Assembly (NCBI RefSeq): GCF_002127325.2
Contig: NC_035440.2
Location: 71,733,819-71,797,818, forward strand
Length of the DNA: 64,000 nucleotides
Source of the DNA: Helianthus annuus
Lineage: Eukaryota; Streptophyta; Magnoliopsida; Asterales; Asteraceae
Reading direction: 5' to 3'
Shown in pieces: positions 22,061 to 35,634 of this stretch (its first letter is position 1; each line of letters starts with the position of its first letter). Below the pieces are notes generated by a model. The model saw nothing but the letters and a program-made list of their open reading frames with translations, did no database searches and had not been told where the DNA came from. Both the position numbers and the translations under genes were made by a program.

Positions 22061-25000
22061 ATGGCACCCAGACGTCAACCTCAGCCGATGCCCACTACTC
22101 CTGAAGAACTACAGCAAGTTATTGCTGCCGCCATTGCTCAATATGCTGCCTCGCAAGGAGGACCAAGCGGAAGTAGCTCGAACATTAACGGCAACCAAAA
22201 TCCTACTCATGGTAACCCTAGTCATTAAGAACATACCGTGACCTGAATGGATTCCTTTAGCAGATGCTAATGCCGTTCCTATGATGTAATGTATGTGCAG
22301 GGTGCACCTACAAACAATTTTTGGACTGTAAGCCCATAAACTTCGACGGCACAGGTGGTGCTGTTGCTTTCATCCGCTGGGCAGAGAAGACAGAGTCCGT
22401 ACTTCGCATGAGCAAGTGCGCTGTGGATCAGCAAGTCACTTACATCTCAGGGCTATTTGCGGATGGAGCCCTATCCTGGTGGAATCTACAGGTCCAGACC
22501 CTTGGCGAAGCCGCAGCTTACGCACTAACCTGGACAGAGTTGAAAGAGCTTATGCGCAAGAAGTACTGTTCTCGTGCTGAAATTCAGAGGTTAGAGACCG
22601 AATTCTGGCACCTAAAGATGGAAGGTTCGAAGATAGCTGAATATGTTCAGAGGTTCCACGATTTGTCGCACGTGGTACCCTATATGGTTACACCGGAGTT
22701 CAAAAGGATTGAACGCTTCATCTGGGGATTGGCTCCTCAGATAATCAGCATGGTGACTTCTTCCAAACCTGCAACCATCACAGAAGCCATTGATCTAAGT
22801 GTGGCTCTCACCGAAGAGGCGATTCGGTTGAACAAGTTCGATGAGATTGAACCCAAGAAAAAGGAGACTCATGTGGAGCCATCTGGTGGTAATAAGCGAA
22901 AATTTTCGAGTTTCAAGCAAAGCACCGGGGCGGTGGTCAAGAAGGGAGAATCGAATGCGCCAGCTCATGATTCAGCTGGTGGTAGAAAGAAAAGCAAGGG
23001 ATACATGGGTGCGCAGCCCAAGTGCAATTTATGCCAACGACATCACTCTGGTCGTTGTGGGTTGAAAGTTTGTGAAGCATGTGGAAAGGTTGGCCACCTG
23101 AAGGAGACTTGTTGGACCACTGCTGGCCGGGGAGGTCAAGGAGGAAATGGGAATAACCGTGGGGGTAATGGGAACCGCCCACAAGGAAATCGGGGAGGTG
23201 ATGGAAACCGTGTTAATCATGCTAACCAAGCAGGCACAGTGAACCGAAACCAGGGAAACCACCAAGTTGGAAACAATGGTGGGAACGGGCAGAGGCCCGG
23301 ATGTTTCAATTGTGGAGATCAAGGGCATTTCAAGAGGAATTGCCCAGAATTAACCCAGGCACGCGGAAGAGTGTTTAACATGGAGGCCAGGGAAGCACGC
23401 CAGGATCCCAACGTTGTCACTGGTACGTTCCCTGTAAACCAACGCTATGCATCCGTTTTGTTTGATACTGGTGCCGATTATAGCTTCGTATCGCTAGAAT
23501 TTAGAAACATGCTTGGTTTAGCCGCTAGTAAGTTAGATATTCCGTATTCAATTGAATTAGCGAATGGGAAGTTAGTGGAAGCTAACGAGGTGATTCGAGG
23601 TTGTGTAATCGAGCTAGGAGAGCGTGAGTTTGCTCTCGATCTACTACCAGTCCAGTTGGGAAGCTTCGACGTGGTAGTAGGGATGGATTGGTTATCGAGT
23701 AACAAGGCAGAGATAGTTTGTCATGAGAAGATTATTCGAATCCCGACCGATGATGGTGAGACCATTGTTGTTCATGGGGAGAAGCGTGAGACGCCGTTAA
23801 GGATGATTAGCTGCCTGAAAGCAAGGAAGTGTTTGAGGAAAGGATGTGTTGCTTTTCTAGCACACATTGTGGATAAGAAGGCTGCTGAGCCAAAGATCGA
23901 AGACATCCCTGTCGTGAGGGATTACCCAGAAGTCTTTCCAGAAGACTTGCCTGGCTTGCCGCCTCAAAGGCAAGTGGAGTTTCGCATCGACTTAGTTCCA
24001 GGCGCTGCGCCTGTGGCTAAGGCACCTTACAGACTCGCTCCGTCTGAGATGCAAGAACTGTCGACACAACTTCAAGAGTTGTTAGACAAGGGTTTTATCC
24101 GACCAAGCTTCTCGCCTTGGGGAGCTCCAGTTTTGTTCGTAAAAAAAGAAGGACGGTAGTTTCCGTATGTGTATCGACTACAGAGAATTGAACAAGCTGA
24201 CGATCAAGAATAGGTATCCCCTGCCAAGGATCGATGATCTGTTCGACCAACTTCAAGGTTCAAGCTTTTACTCCAAGATCGATCTTCGATCCGGATACCA
24301 TCAGCTACGGATACAAGGGGAGAGTATTCCAAAGACAGCCTTCAGAACTCGATATGGACACTACGAGTTTCTCGTTATGCCGTTTGGTTTGACAAACGCA
24401 CCTGCAGTGTTCATGGATTTGATGAACCGAGTTTGTAAGCCGTACTTGGATAAGTTCGTGATCGTATTCATCGATGACATCCTGATTTATTCGAAGACGA
24501 AGGCTGAGCACGAGCAACATCTTAGAGCCATTTTGGAGCTGCTAAAGAAGGAACAGTTGTACGCCAAGTTCTCTAAGTGTGAGTTTTGGCTACGTGAGGT
24601 GCAATTCCTTGGGCACGTGGTGAATGGAAGTGGAATCCATGTGGACCCGACCAAGATCGAGGCGATCAAAGACTGGGAAACGCCAAAGACGCCAACTGAG
24701 ATTCGGCAATTCTTGGGTTTGGCTGGCTATTATCGAAGGTTCATCGAGAACTTTTCTAAGATCGCTCAACCGTTGACACTCCTCACGCAGAAGGATAAAA
24801 AGTTTGATTGGGGAATCAAGCAGGATGAGGCATTTCAGATATTGAAGGATAAGCTTTGCAACGCGCCAATCTTAGCTCTACCGGAAGGTACCGACGATTT
24901 TGTGGTATACTGCGACGCATCGCGTCAAGGATTGGGTTGTGTGTTGATGCAACGTCAAAAGGTTATCGCCTACGCATCACGCCAACTGAAGGTGCATGAA

Positions 25001-26000
25001 AAGAACTATACCACTCATGATTTAGAGCTAGGCGCAGTGGTCTTTGCTTTGAAGATCTGGAGACACTACCTTTACGGTACAAAGTGTACGATCTTTACAG
25101 ATCACAAAAGCCTCCAGCATATATTCAACCAGAAGGAGTTGAACATGAGGCAAAGACGATGGGTCGAGTTGTTGAACGATTACGACTGCGAGATCAAGTA
25201 TCATCCGGGAAAGGCGAATGTGGTCGCCGATGCCCTAAGTCGTAAAGAGAGAATCAAGCCCATAAGGGTTAGGGCTATGGAAATGATTATTCAAACCGAT
25301 CTTTCCTCACGCGTTCATGCAGCACAGAAGGAAGCTCTCAAGGAGGGAAACCTTGAGGCAGAATATCTCCGTGGGATGGAGAAGATGTTGGTGCCAAACA
25401 GGGAAGGAACATTGTGCTTTGGGAAAAGGATTTGGGTTCCTTTGTTTGGTGGTTTAAGAGAGGTTATTTTTGAAGAAGCTCACAAGTCGCGGTACTCTAT
25501 CCACCCTGGAGCGGATAAGATGTACCAGGATCTTAAAGATTACTACTGGTGGCCTAGGATGAAAGGCGATGTTGCTATTTACGTGAGCAAATGTTTAACT
25601 TGCGCCAAGGTCAAGGCAGAATACCAGAAGCCTTCAGGACTTCTGCAACAACCAAAAATTCCCCAGTGGAAGTGGGAAGAAATCTCCATGGATTTTGTTA
25701 CGAAGTTGCCAAGGACGCCAAGAGGCCATGACACTATCTGGGTGATAGTAGATCGCTTAACGAAGTCAGCACACTTCTTACCTATCCGCGAGAAGGATAA
25801 CACAAGCAAATTGGCTGAGATCTACATGAGAGAGATTGTTACACGTCATGGAGTACCTCTCTCGATTATTTCTGATAGAGACGGAAGGTTCGTATCGAGG
25901 ATATGGCAATCCTTCCAGGAAGCTTTTGGCTCAAAGCTGAATATGAGCACAGCTTTTCACCCGCAGACTGACGGCCAAAGTGAGCGGACAATTCAGACGT
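22061..26000 (+). pseudogene. Element A gag-pol, spliced, frameshifted and truncated
   Basis: Gag starts with ATG at 22061 (MAPRRQPQP). It is interrupted by an apparent 89-nt intron at 22212-22300 (GTAACC to GTGCAG) that contains an in-frame stop; splicing restores frame. Zinc-knuckle cysteines lie near 23020-23110 and 23300-23345, a protease FDTGADY at 23461-23481, RT with FIDDIL near 24467, an RNase H DAS motif near 24911, and an integrase HHCC region plus DDE residues before 26000. An A7 run at 24141-24147 shifts the frame, giving a stop at 24157-24159. The frame reopens at once and runs to 26000. Pol then ends just after the catalytic glutamate region; the integrase C-terminus and chromodomain are missing. 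It cannot make a complete polyprotein. Confidence 0.88.
22212..22300 (+). other. Predicted intron within element A gag
   Basis: The donor is G|GTAACC and the acceptor GTGCAG|GG. The exon before contributes 50 codons plus one base and the exon after two bases, so the frame is kept. Without splicing, gag stops at the TAA at 22226-22228. Confidence 0.7.
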
Positions 26001-26056
26001 TGCATCCAATGATGTAAACAAATATAAGTTAACAACGATGCCATATGGATTGATTT
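26001..26056. repeat. Copied host flank between pol and 3' LTR of element A
   Basis: Identical to 15979-16034, including the terminal GATTT. Host sequence should never lie here in a normal retrotransposon. The junction with pol shares TTG with the flank. Confidence 0.9.
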
Positions 26057-29000
26057 TGTGACAACTCACTCAAAACCAGGTATCCGTACGACCTAATTAA
26101 CTATTAATTGTTGCCTAATTACTGTGCTTGACTGAGATTCCTGATAAACTGCTACTTGATTTTTGATACATGTACATGTCTGCATCATACTTTGATTTCC
26201 GTCACTACATTACTTAATTACCGAACTTTAGTGACAAACATGATGCACAAAAGCACAGTAGCATTTGAACGGATAACCTATTGAACATGCTGATATAGCC
26301 AGCACCAGGCAAATACTGCCTCTAAAGGCCTGTATGAGCCAGAAATATTTTACTACACCCATAGTGTGTGTAGGTATACAAGGGTTGTATGATTACGTCT
26401 CTAGGAATAAGATACAGAGATTGGATGTGCCTATAACGTACCTTAAGCACGAAACACAGCACTTTTATCAACACACTAGCTTCTAGCTACTTAATAAAGT
26501 GCCAAAACATGAGAAATTATTCCTGACACTTTGCAGAATAAATTGTGTCGCTAAAAATATTATTTATGACGCTTAAAAGATTACTTAAGCACTTTAACGG
26601 ATTACTATCCAACCGAACAACCGGACAATACCCGGAGCATAAAAATATTACCATAAATATTATTGGCATTTTTCTGAGCCAGTTAGGGTCCCCGATTTCC
26701 CTAACACCCGCTTTTTAACGCATTAAACAACTAACGGGGTTAGACCTTAAAGTTAACTCACTTAACTTAACTAAACTGTAACTGAACGATCGAGACCCAA
26801 CCGGGCGACCCCACCCCCCCTTGGGCCGGTTCCATTGGGATGGAACTAGATGGTACACCTTTTTGAATTTTATATTGGAGTTGTGGATATCTAGACGTCT
26901 CGAGAACCGATGGACGAAAGCCTTGATTTTCTCTATATATACTCACACTCTCACACACACAAACACACACACTAAATCAACAACACTCTCTCTCTCTCTT
27001 GTGCTCTCTCTCTCGGCCGAACATAGCCACAACCATCCATCCATTTTTCGGTTCGTGTCTCTCCATTCCAAGCATATACTAGTGACGGGGATCACCTACA
27101 ACGGAGCTTGGAGCAAACGGAAGTGGAAGGACCTCGCCGCATTGCTTTTATCCACGCCATTTTCGACTAGATTCTTCCCTAGCCCCGAGCTAGAGGTATA
27201 TTGTTTAAAACTCGTTTTTAATCGTATCTAAAGTGGTTAAAAGGATTTTTGACGGTTAAAAATCGGTAACCCATCTCTTGAATCTAAAAAGTTTACTAAA
27301 ACATGAAAATCGTTGGATAAAAGGTCATGTCGCGTGTAAATGTCGTAGTATTTGAATATGTTGATTGTTAAAGCCCGATCTATGATGTGGTGGCTCTCAT
27401 CATCGTTTAACCCGACTTTGTTAGGATCACGTATCTTAACATAAGCTTGTTTCTAGCGGTGCGAGGGTTAAAAGGTGAAACTCCACCACACGGGAAACAT
27501 GAACTTGTGTAAAAGTGTTTTGACGCGTGAAATAGTATTTAAAACGAGCCGATCTACGTATGTACAAGTGGTATATTCGTAGAACCGGGTGTTGAGAAAA
27601 TCATGTTTTATAAAAGTGGATAACATGTTAATAAAAGATGATTTCTATAAACTACAAGTATAAAAACACTTGTGAAACGAAAAATCCGACAAAATAACAA
27701 TTTTTATAAAAATTGTCGGAAGTTGTAAAGAGTGATTTGTTCCAAAAACGGGGTTTTTGCAAGACTAAACTATTTTATACATAGATCCACTAAATATAAC
27801 GAGATCTACATAATAGTTTTAGAAAAACTACAAGTTCATGTAATATTGTGATTTTACATAATAGTCTACGAGTTTAATGTGTTGAAACTAGTTTGAAGTA
27901 TCGGAAAATGATTTGGTTGATTTGAAGAATTGTTGAAATGATTTTGTAAAAGAAAATGATACGCTTGAAAGCGTGGCCACCTCCAGTTACAGGGGAAACT
28001 CTGGCGAAATTTTTCTAAAATCTAACACTTAGAATTATTTACAAGTGTTAGACTACTTTTGACATATTTACAAAATATATTTCGCCATGACTTTATTTAT
28101 TAAATAATCGGAGGTGGGGTTTTCACAAAAATAAACGTGATAAATATTTATTCGATAAATATATTTCTCACAACACTGTTTATGATTATTTTGTGAAAAT
28201 ATATAAATATTATTTTTAGAGTAAAAATAATATTTACTAACTTTGTCGAACCCAAAATAATACCAACGCCTTCACGACAAACATATAAGTTACAACGGTA
28301 ATTGCTATTACCACTTAATCGCCAAAACGTAACTTACGCTTTATTCGGAAATATTCATAAACGCATGTATTGTCAACGTATTATTTTGGAAAGTATTATA
28401 TGAAGAGAAAATATATTATTTTTTTGAGAAAAAATAATTATATTTTGGGAATGAGAAATAAAATATATTAAGTGAGACTTAATATTATAAACACACATGT
28501 ATTTAAATCCCCCATCCTTGGGAAGGAAAGAAAATTATCAAGTATATACACGGAGCGGTTGTCTAACCGTTTCCCAAAAATATAAACTATGAAGCTAAAG
28601 CACGGCCATCCGTCTAATAGAATTAGCACATGTAGGTCGTTGCGCAGCACTTGGATATTTGGATTACTTGATATTGTGACGCACTCACTGTGAGTTCATG
28701 TCTCCCTTTTCTCTTAACTGTTTTCAGTTTTATAAACTGCGGGGGTGAAATACATGTTACAATGATTATGATTACTTACACATGGTATGGTTAGCGTAAG
28801 GAGGGTTACTTTTAGATCATGTGAATGGGTAGGCGTACACTAGAGGTCATTAATCCTCAGGGTAGGACCGAGGGGCAGGAGCGGTAGATCTATTTGGGTG
28901 TAGCGAGCCCAGTCCCAGGTCCAGCATAACGGACCTTGGGATGACTTTGTTCCCGACGCATAAATTTGCTAGGTTTGAGCCTTCCTACTTGCATTTACAC

Positions 29001-29065
29001 ATATCAATGGCCTTGCAAACCATTGGTGATCTCTTTTTCCTTATTTGCTACATACCAGGGTTTTT

Positions 29066-30851
29066 TGTAACACTCTACTTAAGATACCTCATATTTAAGC
29101 CAACTAAATAAGAAAATTTTATAATTCATTCAAAACATTTCATCCAAAAGCGTTTAAGAACAAACACTAAACTTGAAGGACAATTGTGTAATTCATTCAT
29201 TACAAAGTTTTCACAAAAGAACTTTTAAACAAAAGTGAAGATTATCTTCTTGAGAGTGTTCGGTTCATAAGTCTTGCATTGATCACCACCCGCTTGATTG
29301 ACTTACTTGAAATCTGAAATTTTAACAAAATGATAATGTTAGGATCCTTAAATTTTCATATAAATAGGTGTGGCGTAAAATGAATTCGATGTACACTATT
29401 TACGCAAAACAAAACAATTTTGACAGGGCTCCACCGTAAATTACGGTGGGCGCTGGGAGTTTATGGTTCCACCGTAAACCAGGAGGAAACCACCATAAAA
29501 GTTTTGCCCTCCACCGTAAATTACGGTAATACCGTAATTTACGGTAGACTCTGCAATTCCCTTCCTTTTGCTGTTTTGACCCGTTTAAGACGATTCCTGC
29601 ACTTCTCAGCCCTTGAAGTGCAGCGCGGGGTATTTCCTCGCAACAAGTACGACCCATTTTGGATCCCTTGCTTCAACACACACGCTCCCATTACCGGTTT
29701 GCGTGATTGTAGCATTTCTCCCATTTCCCATACCCGGACTTATGGTCTACGGATGGAGTACTCCCGTTACCCGGTTTGTACCCATCTTTTATCTACTCAT
29801 CTGGGTTGTCATCATGAAGTCCATCATTTTAGACAACCAACCAACCAACACGATTCGACATTGTTCAATCTATCACCCATAAGTAAGAAACCCAAGACGT
29901 CATCATTATAGTAGCGTCAACTACATACCTTAGAGCTTTCCCTTTTGACGAGCGTCCGCACCGGCTTGACTTCCCGACGCCTCACTAACGTTGCCTAAAA
30001 CATACAAGCCAATTGTCATTAGAACCATTCGGCTCATGATTAAGCTTGTTACTTTACCAACACCATACTTGTGTCAATTTATGTCTTTTAGGCATTTTAT
30101 CAAGCATCTTGTGTGCATAATTTCTTACAATTTGTAACTAAGTTTAACATTCATGATTTAGCCATGGCAAACATCAAATTAAGCAATTTTGCTAAATTTT
30201 ACATCAATAATTTCTGAATTCTTGTTCATAAAACTTGAATTACTCTAGGTAACATCAAAATCCTATTGTTTCATACTTTTCTACAAAACCCACATATCAC
30301 CTCTAATGGTGATCATGAATTTTACAAGAATTAAACCAAATTTCAACAAGAATTTATTAGGGTTCATCCTTATACACCATTTCAAGTAAAACAAACATCA
30401 TGCATGACCAGATTTCAATCTTATGATTTTATCCAAAATCTAAGGTAGAACCAAATCATGAAATTTTGCATACCTTACAATCTCTTAGTCAAGATGATCA
30501 CAACCCTATATTCAGATTTCAATTCGGACTTGATTTGCACCTTCAATTGATGAGTTTTTGTGAATTTTAGGGTTTGAGGGAAACCCCCTTCTTGTTGCCT
30601 GGCTTGGATCGATCAAACACACACTTAGGTGTGTGTTTGGTGTGTTAATTTACTATTAGTAAATTAAGTTTCAGAGTTGACACATTTGGTCCCTCAAGTA
30701 TACATGGGTTATAAAACAAGGGTTTTCAATTATACTTTGTCATAATTTTGTTAAGATTTCTACTAACTAGGTTATTTCCTAGCCCTTTTTATCTTAACTT
30801 ACTACTAGTATTTTATTTAAATTTTAACATTAATATTTTCGGGGTGTTACA
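29066..30851 (-). repeat. Element B 3' LTR
   Basis: 1786 bp, shorter than its partner by one 19-bp palindromic unit near 29440. Confidence 0.92.
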
Positions 30852-33800
30852 AGTCCACCCCCCTTAAAGAGGATTTCGTCCCCGAAACCTGTTTATGTAT
30901 ATGGCGGAAGTTCTTATACGTACCGAAAAGTGTAGGGTGTAGTCGTTTCATTTCCTCTTCAGACTCCCAAGTGGTGTCCGACCCTTTTCGGTGTTCCCAT
31001 TTGACCTTTACTTGATAGACCATCTTGTTCCTTAAGCTTTTCACCTTACGGTCTAGAATTGCAATTGGTCTCACCGCGTAGTTGAGACTATTATCTATCT
31101 CGATGTCGTCATGACGAATATACGCGGTTTCGTCAGCTAGGCATTTCCGGAGATGTGATACATGGAACGTACTATGTATCCCACTCAATTCAGGGGGCAA
31201 CTCGAGACGGTAAGCCACTCTACCGACTCGCTCGATGATTCTAAAGGGCCCGATAAATCTTGGGCTTAATTTCCCCCTTTTTCTAAACCGGATTATTCCT
31301 TTCCATGGTGATACCTTTAACATAACCTTATCACCATCTTGGAACTCAATCGGTCTTTTTCGTTTGTCCGCATACGCCTTTTGTCGATCTTGGGCCGCCC
31401 TTAGGTGAGCTCGGACTATATCGATCTTTTGATTCGTGAGTCCGATTACATCCTTGTGTTCAAGTTCACGCGGACCTACCTCACCCCAACATACCGGAGT
31501 TCGACATTTCCTTCCGTATAGCAATTCATACGGAGCCATGCCGATGCTTGCGTGGTAACTGTTATTATATGAGAATTCAACCAACGGTAGGTGAATATCC
31601 CAACTACCCCCGAAGTCAATTATGCATGCCCGTAACATATCTCCCAACGTTTGTATTGTTCTTTCACTTTGACCATCCGTCTGAGGATGGTACGCGGTGC
31701 TAAGAAACAATTTGGTTCCCATTTGTTTTTGGAAATCGCGCCAAAAATTTGAAGTGAACCGGGTATCCCTATCGGACACGATGGATATCGGCACTCCGTG
31801 GCGTGCTATTATCTCATTAGTGTACACTTCTGACATCTTCTCTGACGTATAAGTTTCTCGGATAGGGATGAAATGGGCACTTTTGGTTAGTCTATCCACC
31901 ACTACCCAAATGGCATCGAAACCACGGCTAGTTCTGGGCAGCTTGGTTAGCAGGTCCATTGTAATTTGTTCCCACTTCCAAACCGGAATATCTAATGGTT
32001 GCAACTTGCCGTAAGGTTTTTGATGCTCTGCTTTGACTTGTAAGCAAGTCAAACATTTCTCCACGTATCTAGCCACATCCCTTTTCATCCCCGGCCACCA
32101 ATAGTTTTGCTTCAAGTCCCTATACATCTTAGTTGCCCCGGGATGGATCGAATAGCGAGACTTATGTGCCTCGTCAAGCAAAAGACTCTTAACACCACAT
32201 GTGTTTGGGACCCAAATCCGATCATTTCGGCATTGCATCCCATTGCTTCCTTCCGTAAGGTCTTTTACCATCCCTTTTATGCGTTCCTTCTTCCAATTCT
32301 CTTCCTTTAATGCTTCGATTTGGGCTCCTCGGATTCGGTCGAGCAAGCCCGAAGTTACTATCAACTGCATAGATCGTATTCGTATCGGAACGCATTCGTC
32401 CTTTCGGCTAAGAGCATCCGCCACCACATTAGCCTTCCCGGGGTGGTAGTGGATCTCGCAGTCGTAGTCTTTCACCACTTCTAACCAGCGCCTTTGCCTC
32501 ATATTTAGCTCTTTTTGGTCGAAAAAGTACTTCAAACTTTTATGGTCAGTGAAGATGGTACTTTTCACACCATACAAGTAATGCCTCCAGATTTTCAAGG
32601 CAAAGACCACGGCTGCCAACTCGAGGTCATGAGTTGGGTACTTTGTCTCATGCGGCTTTAATTGCCTAGAGGCGTAGGCGATCACCCTTCCCCTTTGCAT
32701 TAGTACGCACCCAAGGCCTAGGTGCGATGCATCCGAGTAAACTACCATATCCTCCGTACCATCCGGTAAAGTCAACACCGGTGCACAGGTTAATTTTTCC
32801 TTTAATGTCTGAAATGCCTTTTCTTGGTCGCTTCCCCAGACGAACTTCTCATTCTTGCGGGTCAATTTGGTCAACGGCGTTGAAATCTTGGAGAAATCCT
32901 GAATGAATCTCCGATAGTAACCTGCCAACCCCAAGAAACTCCTAATCTCGGATGGATTCTTTGGAGGGTTCCATTTTGACACCGCTTCCACCTTCGACGG
33001 ATCCACCAATATTCCTTTGGCACTTATGACGTGCCCTAGGAATTGCACCTCTCGTAACCAGAAGGCGCATTTTGAGAATTTAGCATACAATCTTTCCCGC
33101 CTTAATACTTCCAATACTTCCCGTAAATGGTCAGCGTGCTCCGCCTCGTTTCTTGAATAAACGAGGATGTCGTCTATGAAAACAATCACCGATCTATCGA
33201 GCATCGGCTTGCATACCCGGTTCATGAGATCCATGAAGGCCGCGGGCGCATTCGTTAATCCGAACGACATTACGAGAAACTCGAAGTGTCCGTATCGTGT
33301 CCGGAACGCCGTTTTCGGTACATCACTCTCCTTCACCCTCAATTGGTGGTAACCCGATCTCAAATCGATTTTTGAAAACCAGCTAGCGCCTTGTAATTGA
33401 TCGAATAAATCGTCAATTCTCGGGAGTGGGTATCGATTCTTTACCGTGAGTTTGTTTAACTCCCGGTAATCAATACACATTCGCATGCTCCCGTCTTTCT
33501 TCTTTACAAATAGCACGGGAGCCCCCCAAGGAGACACGCTAGGCCGGATGAATCCTTTCTCTAGTAAATCTTGCAACTGAGACATTAGCTCTTGCAGTTC
33601 TGAAGGTGCCAACCTATACGGAGCCTTAGCAACCGGTTTAGCACCCGGGGTTAGTTCAATCCCGAACTCTATTTCTCGCTCTGGTGGTATTCCCGGGAGA
33701 TCCTCGGGGAAGACATCTTTAAAATCACGCACCACAGGCACGTCTTCAATTTTGGGCATTTCTTTTTCGACGTCCCGCACATAAGTTAGATATGCCTTAC

Positions 33801-34707
33801 ACCCGTGTAGTATACACTTGCGGGCTTCTACAATTGAGCATATCACGGGATTACAAGCCTTCTCCCCATAAATGATGACACGCCTTCCGCTCGGAGACGT
33901 TAGGTGTATCTCCTTACGTAAGCATATCACCTTAGCATGGTAGCGGGATAGCCAATCCATTCCGACGACCACTTGAAATTCACCCATGGACATGGGTATT
34001 AAATCAATGGGGTATTCCTCGTCATCGATATTCAATTTGCATTCCCGACATACATCACAAACAAGAAAACATTTGTTATTACCTACTTCTACTTCCATTG
34101 GCATAGGTAATTTTGTTAATGTAAACATGGGGTTTTGAATAAATCTATGTGAAACAAAAGACTTATTCGCACCTGTATCAAATAAAACACGTGCGGGAAT
34201 CGAATTTATAGTAAATATACCTGTAACCACGTCGGGTTCCATTTTTGCTTCCGCAGCAGTGATTTGGAACGACCTTGCCTTAGCCTTTGGGGTCTCATCC
34301 CTAGAGTCGGTACTCCCCTTCTTTCCCACCAATTCCGGACATTCTGACTTTTTATGACCCGGTTGGTAACATTTATAGCACACCGTTACTTTGTCGGGGC
34401 AATTTGCAACCCCATGCCCTATCTTGCCACATGCCACGCAAGGTTTGTTCTTGAAATAGCATTCACCTTTATGAGTGCGTCCACATGTTTTGCAACTCGG
34501 AGATCCTCCTTTTGCACTTCCTTTCTTCGAAGATTCAGCTACCTTCGGCTTCTTTGTGGGACTCGGGTTTTCATCCAAGGCCCTCCTTTCACCTCTTTCA
34601 ACTTGCCTTTTCAGTTCAATCTCGCGTTCTCGCGCCGCATTGATTATATCGGTAAGGCTTTCATAATGTGAGGGAGTCATGAACTCCCTATATTCAGCCC
34701 TAAGCAT
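30847..34707 (-). CDS. Element B pol polyprotein (with gag zinc knuckles), 1286 aa
   Basis: One open frame encodes, in order, the end of gag with three cysteine-rich knuckles (about residues 73-125, for example [14 protein letters not shown]), an aspartic protease (FDTGANKS, about 175), reverse transcriptase (FIDDIL, about 515), RNase H (SDAS, about 665), integrase with HHCC zinc binding and the DDE residues (about 860-1040), and a C-terminal chromodomain-like segment (about 1210-1270). Every catalytic motif I can check is present. The frame is offset from gag by one base near 34730, so gag and pol are not in one frame. The stop TAA (30847-30849) lies inside the first bases of the 3' LTR, and the polypurine tract is translated. 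Confidence 0.9.
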   Translation of the reverse strand: MLRAEYREFMTPSHYESLTDIINAAREREIELKRQVERGERRALDENPSPTKKPKVAESSKKGSAKGGSPSCKTCGRTHKGECYFKNKPCVACGKIGHGVANCPDKVTVCYKCYQPGHKKSECPELVGKKGSTDSRDETPKAKARSFQITAAEAKMEPDVVTGIFTINSIPARVLFDTGANKSFVSHRFIQNPMFTLTKLPMPMEVEVGNNKCFLVCDVCRECKLNIDDEEYPIDLIPMSMGEFQVVVGMDWLSRYHAKVICLRKEIHLTSPSGRRVIIYGEKACNPVICSIVEARKCILHGCKAYLTYVRDVEKEMPKIEDVPVVRDFKDVFPEDLPGIPPEREIEFGIELTPGAKPVAKAPYRLAPSELQELMSQLQDLLEKGFIRPSVSPWGAPVLFVKKKDGSMRMCIDYRELNKLTVKNRYPLPRIDDLFDQLQGASWFSKIDLRSGYHQLRVKESDVPKTAFRTRYGHFEFLVMSFGLTNAPAAFMDLMNRVCKPMLDRSVIVFIDDILVYSRNEAEHADHLREVLEVLRRERLYAKFSKCAFWLREVQFLGHVISAKGILVDPSKVEAVSKWNPPKNPSEIRSFLGLAGYYRRFIQDFSKISTPLTKLTRKNEKFVWGSDQEKAFQTLKEKLTCAPVLTLPDGTEDMVVYSDASHLGLGCVLMQRGRVIAYASRQLKPHETKYPTHDLELAAVVFALKIWRHYLYGVKSTIFTDHKSLKYFFDQKELNMRQRRWLEVVKDYDCEIHYHPGKANVVADALSRKDECVPIRIRSMQLIVTSGLLDRIRGAQIEALKEENWKKERIKGMVKDLTEGSNGMQCRNDRIWVPNTCGVKSLLLDEAHKSRYSIHPGATKMYRDLKQNYWWPGMKRDVARYVEKCLTCLQVKAEHQKPYGKLQPLDIPVWKWEQITMDLLTKLPRTSRGFDAIWVVVDRLTKSAHFIPIRETYTSEKMSEVYTNEIIARHGVPISIVSDRDTRFTSNFWRDFQKQMGTKLFLSTAYHPQTDGQSERTIQTLGDMLRACIIDFGGSWDIHLPLVEFSYNNSYHASIGMAPYELLYGRKCRTPVCWGEVGPRELEHKDVIGLTNQKIDIVRAHLRAAQDRQKAYADKRKRPIEFQDGDKVMLKVSPWKGIIRFRKRGKLSPRFIGPFRIIERVGRVAYRLELPPELSGIHSTFHVSHLRKCLADETAYIRHDDIEIDNSLNYAVRPIAILDRKVKSLRNKMVYQVKVKWEHRKGSDTTWESEEEMKRLHPTLFGTYKNFRHIHKQVSGTKSSLRGVDL

Positions 34708-35342
34708 GGTGTGATAATATAAATTTTCTGTTCTTCAGTTTTGACCAAGTCATCACAAAACTTGAGCTTATCCATGAACATTCCCGTAATCTTATCAACG
34801 GTTTCACCCTTTTGCCTTAATTGCATGAATTCTTCCTTTAGCTTATTTATCACCGCCTTGGGGCTGTGATGTTTAAGGAATGGTACTTTGAAAGCTTCCC
34901 AAGTCATCGCCCTTATTATTTCAACACCCCTTTCGTTTCTGAAGTTGTCCCACCAATCCTTAGCTTGGCCTCTAAGTTGGCCAGTTCCATACGCTACGAA
35001 GTCACTTTCATCACAATGTGTACGTTCGAAAACACCTTCAATATCGCTTATCCACCTTTGACAAGCAATTGGATCTACCTCTCCATTGAAAACCGGGGGC
35101 TTGCACGCCATAAACTTGTTGTAAGAACAACCTTTCTTTTCCTTAGCCTTGCCCCTATCACTGGTAAGGTCTTCTCTTAGTTCACCAATTCTTTCTTCCA
35201 TAGTCGAAAGTAAGGTGTTCTGCATTCTTTCCACAAATCTTGGTAGACTAACTTCGATAGCCCTACCGACTTCCTCGGCAATCTTCTCTTTCAACTCGTC
35301 GGTAGTGAGGGATAGAACATTGTCACTAGCACCTCCCGACAT
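34677..35342 (-). CDS. Element B gag (capsid region), 221 aa before the frameshift
   Basis: Starts [12 protein letters not shown] and contains the retrotransposon gag domain ([30 protein letters not shown]), which builds the virus-like particle. It leaves the family pattern after EEQKIY, where an apparent one-base loss near 34730 shifts the frame, and ends 12 codons later. The remaining gag sequence continues in the pol frame. Many chromoviruses use one fused gag-pol frame, so this looks like a recent mutation rather than a programmed shift. Confidence 0.85.
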   Translation of the reverse strand: MSGGASDNVLSLTTDELKEKIAEEVGRAIEVSLPRFVERMQNTLLSTMEERIGELREDLTSDRGKAKEKKGCSYNKFMACKPPVFNGEVDPIACQRWISDIEGVFERTHCDESDFVAYGTGQLRGQAKDWWDNFRNERGVEIIRAMTWEAFKVPFLKHHSPKAVINKLKEEFMQLRQKGETVDKITGMFMDKLKFCDDLVKTEEQKIYIITPCLGLNIGSS

Positions 35343-35618
35343 CTTCTTACTGAAATGTTAAAATGATTCAATACATAATCTTGTTCAATCACTCTCATGC
35401 CTTTACATGAGACTTCGTACTCATTACTCGGCCAAGTATATAACTTTGCCTTATCATTTATACTAAGTGTACTTCCCGGGTTCGAGTATATCACTATACT
35501 CCTCCCGTACACAACAAATCATTCCCCTTTTTAATCTTTACAATTCTAATTTACTTTAAATGAATTCTTACCGGATGTTGATCAAGCTTTGAACCGAACA
35601 CAATCCTTTTTAACCTTA

Positions 35619-35632
35619 GCTCTGAATACCAA
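35619..35632 (-). promoter_or_regulatory. Primer binding site of element B
   Basis: On the minus strand TTGGTATTCAGAGC, an initiator tRNA-Met match with one extra T, two bases from the 5' LTR. Confidence 0.75.
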
Positions 35633-35634
35633 CT

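Noticed and set aside
22321..24159. Gag starting at a TTG codon at 22321
   Set aside because: The frame continues upstream to a splice acceptor at 22300, and a proper ATG exon with matching phase exists at 22061.
15979..26001. LTR start placed at TGCATCC (15979 and 26001)
   Set aside because: The sequence is shared by both sites, but flanks do not match. Starting at TGTGACAAC (16035) gives a perfect GATTT duplication and agrees with the ends of related LTRs, so the 56 bp are copied host flank.
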